Assembly (NCBI RefSeq): GCF_018603435.1
Contig: NZ_CP075682.1
Location: 1,302,001-1,366,000, forward strand
Direction of reading: 5' to 3'
From: Chryseobacterium sp. ZHDP1
GTDB taxonomy: Bacteria > Bacteroidota > Bacteroidia > Flavobacteriales > Weeksellaceae
Length of the DNA stretch: 64,000 nucleotides
Shown: positions 60,646 to 64,000 of the stretch, in pieces
How positions within the stretch are numbered: the first letter of the stretch is position 1
Layout: each line of letters begins with the position of its first letter
The notes under the pieces: model-generated
What the model was told of the DNA's origin: nothing
What the model saw: only the letters and a program-made list of their open reading frames with translations
The model's database searches: none
Position numbers and translations under genes: made by a program

Positions 60646-60814
60646 TTCCCTTTAATAAAATTCCAGAACTTCACAATTGCATTCTCAATACGCTGACGTA
60701 TTTTTCTGATAACGCCCAGTATTTTATCTGCCAATCCGCCAATTCCTAATAATGAAGCTAAGAAACCAATCAGTACAGGAATAGCTCTTCCCAGTGCATT
60801 TTCTATCGATTTGG
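60646..60814. repeat. Toxin-scaffold repeat, copy 2 (matches 57122-57290)
   Basis: See copy 1; nine differences in 169 nt. Its left flank (on the minus strand, upstream) goes straight into cassette terminator 4, showing a recombination joint. Confidence 0.8.
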
Positions 60815-60860
60815 CTTCAGTGTCTACATTTCGGCTCACAAGGTCTATTTCGGAATTTAA

Positions 60861-60892
60861 AAAGCGGAACTTCTTTACAGAGGTTCCGCTTT
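60861..60892 (-). terminator. Cassette terminator 4 (AAAGCGGAAC stem) at a recombination joint
   Basis: AAAGCGGAAC (60861-60870) pairs perfectly with GTTCCGCTTT (60883-60892) and a T-run follows on the minus strand. It ends immunity gene E1 (stop at 60936), and the truncated toxin scaffold follows without any start signal. Confidence 0.8.
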
Positions 60893-60935
60893 CTAAATAC
60901 AAAAATGTATAATAAATATATTCTTTTCGAAATTT

Positions 60936-61817
60936 TTAAATAAAACTTCTAAGAAATTTTGCTTTTGCTTTTTGAATTAAATTTAATGTGTTCAAAGCTT
61001 TTTCTAAAGCATCACATCTTTCTTTAAAATAAGTTAAATCTACATCAGGGAATAACTTAGGAAAACGTTTAATAATATTTTTCATTTGATGTAAAACACC
61101 CTCTGCAGAATACGTAAATGTTCCATCTTTAAATTTATCACTAAATGGATGGGGTCCTTGTAAATATTTTGCACCATATTCTATATAAACAGGTTTGTAG
61201 TTTCCTAATTTTTTTACAATTTCCTGTGTGTCAATATAAAAATATTGCCAATAATATACGGCTTTGCAAGCAATCATTGTATGATAATATTCTTCAAGAC
61301 TCATATTCATTTTAAACCAAATACCTGAATCAAAAAAATAAATGGGACAGGGATAAACACCTTCTTCCCGCAATATACATCCATAAGTACCATCATCCCC
61401 ATGTCCTGACTTATGAAAATAGTTAAGTTTAGGTAAAAAATCTTTCCAGATGGCTTCGGCTTCGGGTTGAGGATTGTTTTTCCAAAAACGGCTGTCGCTG
61501 TTGTAATTATCCCAGAAATGAGAATGCATTCCTAAAGACTCTATTAAGCTTAGCAATTGGAATCCTCCCCAAAGATATTCTTCGTCAGATTCATTGGTAG
61601 TAGCATCCCAATCTAAAGTTAAAGAGCCTATTGAATCATATTGAAAATCCTCGTCAGGAATTTTCAAATTAATTCGTTCTTCTGCACGAGAAAGCAAACG
61701 TTGACTGAAAAAATCAGCACTCTTTTTTACTTCTTCTATATTATTTTTATCTATTGTTATTTTACCATTATTACATATTTCGATAATTAGCCCTTCTAAT
61801 TTTTCTAATATTTTCAT
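60936..61817 (-). CDS. Immunity-like protein E1 (tandem paralogue of 62108-62938)
   Basis: 293 aa, cytoplasmic, acidic. The first about 100 residues differ from E2, while from about residue 105 on (FWDNYNSDSRFWKNNPQPEA, DDGTYGCILREEGVYPCPIY) the two proteins are almost identical. C-terminal signature LEEYYHTMIACKAVYYW and RFPKLFPDVDLTYFKERCDAL. E1 has an extra 20-residue tail (NTLNLIQKAKAKFLRSFI). The ATG overlaps TGA of a toxin-end remnant (EGIEDDKNNILKLIL-stop; ATGA), the classical toxin-immunity junction. Terminator 4 follows. Confidence 0.7.
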   Translation of the reverse strand: MKILEKLEGLIIEICNNGKITIDKNNIEEVKKSADFFSQRLLSRAEERINLKIPDEDFQYDSIGSLTLDWDATTNESDEEYLWGGFQLLSLIESLGMHSHFWDNYNSDSRFWKNNPQPEAEAIWKDFLPKLNYFHKSGHGDDGTYGCILREEGVYPCPIYFFDSGIWFKMNMSLEEYYHTMIACKAVYYWQYFYIDTQEIVKKLGNYKPVYIEYGAKYLQGPHPFSDKFKDGTFTYSAEGVLHQMKNIIKRFPKLFPDVDLTYFKERCDALEKALNTLNLIQKAKAKFLRSFI

Positions 61818-61853
61818 AAAATGAGTTTTAAAATGTTATTTTTATCATCTTCT

Positions 61854-62059
61854 ATCCCTTCGCTACCGCAGAATTGCATCGTGTGGTTTAATAATTATAA
61901 TCTTTTAAAAATTCCGCCAAACTTATGAAATATAATTCTTCAGGATTGTAGAATTTGTAATGACGACTCATCAATTATGTTTTTATAAAGATAAAAACTT
62001 TTTAAGAAATTATTGGATGATAAAAATGCCGCACGAAAGGATTCGTGCAGCAGTGGGGA
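61854..62059 (-). repeat. Scar element R2 with RAYT 5' fragment and REP-like hairpin
   Basis: On the minus strand a REP-like hairpin GCACGAA-TCC-TTTCGTGC (62048-62031 region) is followed by MSRHYKFYNPEELYFISLA and a stop after 27 codons (61971-61888). The 3' side runs straight into the last 15 codons of a lost toxin (EGIEDDKNNILKLIL), whose TGA overlaps the ATG of gene E1. Almost identical to R3. Confidence 0.75.
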
Positions 62060-62107
62060 GAAACTTTTAATCGAAGTTTCGCTTTATAACAGATTTGTTG
62101 TTAAATA

Positions 62108-62938
62108 TTATAAATTCAAAGCTTTTTCTAAAGCATCACACCTTTCTTTAAAATAAGTTAAATCTACATCAGGGAATAACTTAGGAAAACGTTTAATAAT
62201 ATTTTTCATTTGATGTAAAACACCCTCTGCAGAATATGTAAATGTTCCATCTTTAAATTTATCACTAAATGGGTGGGGTCCTTGTAAATATTTTGCGTCA
62301 TATTCTATATAAACAGGTTTGTAGTTTCCTAATTTTTTTACAATTTCCTGTGTGTCAATATAAAAATATTGCCAATAATATACGGCTTTGCAAGCAATCA
62401 TTGTATCATAATATTCTTCAAGACTCATATTCATTTTAAACCAGATCCCTGAATCGAAAAAATAGATCGGACAAGGATAAACACCTTCTTCTCGCAATAT
62501 ACATCCATAAGTACCATCATCTCCATGCCCTGACTTCTGAAAATAATTAAGTTTAGGTAAAAATTCCTCCCAGATGGCTTCAGCTTCGGGTTGTGGATTG
62601 TTTTTCCAAAAACGGCTGTCGTTATTGTAATTATCCCAGAAATGGGAAGGATAACCAAGAGACTCGAAAAGACCTAAAATGTCAAATCCTCCCCAAAGAT
62701 ACTCTTCGCCTGAGTCATTGGTAGTAGCATCCCAATCTAAGATTAAACCATTTATAGAATGATATTGATAATCATCTTCTGGAAAATCTATTTTCATAAA
62801 TTCTTTAGCATTTGACAAAATTCGTTGGCTAAAAAAAGTTCTGTTTTTAATTTTATCAATGTTACTGTTTTCTACATTAATTTTATCATTGTTGCAAATT
62901 TTAACAATTAGCACTTCTAATTTTTCTAAGATTTTCAT
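62108..62938 (-). CDS. Immunity-like protein E2 (tandem paralogue of 60936-61817)
   Basis: 276 aa. See E1: identical or nearly so from FWDNYN to RCDALEKAL, but different in the N-terminal third, where it has ENSNIDKIKNRTFFSQRIL in place of the E1 sequence. Same ATGA junction with the toxin-end remnant EGIEDDKNNILKLIL. It ends NL-stop. The cassette terminator after it (62045-62095) is degenerate (GAAACTT/AAGTTTC without a T-run), so it may be transcribed into the following scar. Confidence 0.7.
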   Translation of the reverse strand: MKILEKLEVLIVKICNNDKINVENSNIDKIKNRTFFSQRILSNAKEFMKIDFPEDDYQYHSINGLILDWDATTNDSGEEYLWGGFDILGLFESLGYPSHFWDNYNNDSRFWKNNPQPEAEAIWEEFLPKLNYFQKSGHGDDGTYGCILREEGVYPCPIYFFDSGIWFKMNMSLEEYYDTMIACKAVYYWQYFYIDTQEIVKKLGNYKPVYIEYDAKYLQGPHPFSDKFKDGTFTYSAEGVLHQMKNIIKRFPKLFPDVDLTYFKERCDALEKALNL

Positions 62939-62974
62939 AAAATGAGTTTTAAAATGTTATTTTTATCATCTTCT

Positions 62975-63174
62975 ATCCCTTCGCTACCGCAGAATTGCAT
63001 CGTGTGGTTTAATAATTATAATCTTTTAAAAATTCCGCCAAACTTATGAAATATAATTCTTCAGGATTGTAGAATTTGTAATGACGACTCATCAATTATG
63101 TTTTTATAAAGATAAAAACTTTTTAAGAAATTATTGGATAATAAAAATCCTACACAAAAGGATTCGTGCAGTGA
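62975..63174 (-). repeat. Scar element R3 with RAYT 5' fragment
   Basis: Same as R2 over its length (RAYT fragment 63092-63009), with differences only in the REP-like end (plus strand CCTACACAAAAGGATTCGTG). It precedes gene E2 by the same toxin-end remnant. R2/R3 with E1/E2 make a tandem duplication of about 1.1 kb. Confidence 0.75.
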
Positions 63175-63215
63175 CGTAGTATATCACAGTATTTTAAAAT
63201 CTTTCAACTACATAT

Positions 63216-63258
63216 AAAAAAAGCGAAACTTCTAAAAAATAGAAGTTTCGCTTTTTTT
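63216..63258 (-). terminator. Cassette terminator 5, perfect 19-bp stem
   Basis: Positions 63216-63234 (A7, GCGAAACTTCTA) pair without mismatch with 63240-63258, loop AAAAA. It ends the partial gene at 63276 and is the best example of the AAGCGAAACTTC terminator family. Confidence 0.88.
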
Positions 63259-63275
63259 AAAACATTTATTGTAAG

Positions 63276-64000
63276 CTAGAATTGATCTTTATAATGATAA
63301 TAAAATTCCAATTGATCTTTTAAAACTTCATTGATCTCTATCCAACCATATTTTTCTGACAGGTCGATTGCCTGTTGCCATGCTTTTTCTACAAGATCCA
63401 AACGTTCTCTTCTGCCGGCCCAATAACTCGCACTTATCAAGGCATTCCATGCCGCAACAGGGTCTTTGTATTCTTCTTCTAGGCGCACGGCGGCTTCAAA
63501 ATGCTTTTCTCCTGTATATCCATATTGTCCATTAATTCTGATAGCTTCTGTCGCTTCAAAAAGCGGATGCTTTTGTACCTCTTCCGGAAACATTGCATAT
63601 TGGTCTTCCCATTCGGAATCAAAACTAAGAGATAAGTGCGAAATCAAAGAATCAGAATTCCCCAAGCTTATTTTATAATGATCAAATCCTTTATTATCAC
63701 AATCAAATCCGTGGGGTAGTTGTGCGCAATGCCATAGATGCTGCCATTTGTTTTCATATTCCATATTGAGTAAATCTAATGCTCTTTGAGCCAAAACGTT
63801 TCCTACATATTCATTCCAGATACCATAATTGGTCGGTTTATAGTTGGGAAGATAAGTTCTCTTTTCTTTTAATTTTTCAAACAATTGAAATGCCCTCTTC
63901 TGTTCGGGCTTATCATAATAATGATCCCAAAATTCTTTGAAAAACGAATCCTCAAGATTGACCGCGTCTTTAAACCGTTCCTGGTTGACTTCAGAAATCA
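63276..64000 (-). CDS. Immunity-array protein C2 (paralogue of 57681-58829; 5' end outside window)
   Basis: The frame is open to the window edge; an apparent start at 63884 is only a TTG within the conserved part (upstream codons read VNQERFKDAVNLEDSFFKEF, matching NQERF...FYKEFW of gene C). About 240 residues are visible. Shared landmarks: YVGNVLAQRALDLL, CAQLPHGFDCDNKGFDHY, YAMFPEEVQKHPLFEATEAI, ALISASYWAGRRERLDLVEK and the end QLEFYYHYKDQF. Function unknown; its position in the array suggests immunity. A perfect cassette terminator follows. Confidence 0.68.
   Translation of the reverse strand, partial: ISEVNQERFKDAVNLEDSFFKEFWDHYYDKPEQKRAFQLFEKLKEKRTYLPNYKPTNYGIWNEYVGNVLAQRALDLLNMEYENKWQHLWHCAQLPHGFDCDNKGFDHYKISLGNSDSLISHLSLSFDSEWEDQYAMFPEEVQKHPLFEATEAIRINGQYGYTGEKHFEAAVRLEEEYKDPVAAWNALISASYWAGRRERLDLVEKAWQQAIDLSEKYGWIEINEVLKDQLEFYYHYKDQF

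Larger units (their letters stand above)
60159..60902 (-). pseudogene. Truncated eCIS (DUF4157-type) toxin, scaffold plus C-terminal region
   Basis: The ORF starts at a TTG inside cassette terminator 4, so the N-terminus is an artefact (a GTG near 60840 is an alternative). From residue about 30 it follows the eCIS-toxin scaffold (IENALGRAIPVLIGFLASLL, GIGGLADKILGVIRKIRQRI, IVKFWNFIKGKAGNLLGKLG). A unique C-terminal part follows: GGHKLKFENEGELAVYST, RIGLSELLRQKQEEIH, then Lys-rich helices and the end LVPTQVNMI. The DUF4157 half is absent. No catalytic motif is recognised. Confidence 0.7.

Noticed and set aside
53904..64000. Type VI secretion locus
   Set aside because: No Tss, VgrG, Hcp or PAAR protein is encoded here; the toxin scaffold is of the eCIS-core type.
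1..64000. CRISPR array, tRNA or rRNA genes
   Set aside because: I saw no regularly spaced identical repeats, no cloverleaf with CCA-type end and no rRNA sequence while reading; tRNAscan and CRISPR finders could not be run.

Overview
The window looks like chromosomal DNA of a Flavobacteriia bacterium, most likely Chryseobacterium or a close relative. The sequence is AT-rich, genes start with little or no Shine-Dalgarno sequence, several promoters match the Bacteroidota -7 box TAnnTTTG (one with a TTTG -33 box at exactly 19 nt), and the gene content fits: zeaxanthin-type carotenoid genes, DUF3570/DUF4266, a TPR-LuxR sensor, and DUF4157-type (extracellular contractile injection system, eCIS) toxin remnants. 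The species is an inference; no rRNA or tRNA gene is present.

0-13 kb is mostly metabolic and housekeeping: a methionine ABC importer (metN-metI-metQ, with a long terminator-like hairpin before metQ), a secreted GH3 beta-glucosidase, an undescribed two-gene module (degenerate PLD-like membrane protein plus VWA-like lipoprotein) behind a palindromic operator candidate, a phosphoesterase, an MFS exporter divergent from an Lrp/AsnC regulator, a methyltransferase and a VIT1-like metal transporter.

13-26 kb (minus strand) holds a thioredoxin/ApbE/DUF4266/DUF3570 operon, a CzcA-type heavy-metal RND efflux operon flanked by two paralogous small secreted proteins (one with a nonsense codon), and a rhodanese/thioredoxin/TlpA redox operon. 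Two copies of a palindromic repeat occur here, one of them inside the DUF4266 reading frame. 26-31 kb is a compact crtI-crtB-SRPBCC-crtZ-crtY carotenoid operon led by its own MarR regulator.

31-43 kb carries a large secreted repeat protein with two small partners, two small HTH proteins, a short structured transcript with an unusually strong Shine-Dalgarno sequence, a TPR-LuxR regulator and assorted small genes, including a truncated SDR and a sigma-like fragment.

43-64 kb (minus strand) is the accessory part. A nucleotidyltransferase-like two-gene module with its own promoter sits downstream of what looks like the distal end of an eCIS locus: three fibre-like proteins sharing one N-terminal motif, an Afp15-like AAA+ ATPase, a candidate unimolecular spanin and a GH24 lysozyme. 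Upstream of this lies an array of immunity-like genes (four with a shared C-terminal signature, a frameshifted LRR protein, two copies of a larger helical family). Each is preceded by a truncated or vestigial toxin end, and most are followed by a terminator of one homologous family. Three scars carrying the first codons of a REP-associated transposase replace toxin bodies. The region reads as a diversifying and decaying effector/immunity island next to a contractile injection system; sheath, tube and baseplate genes are not in the window.
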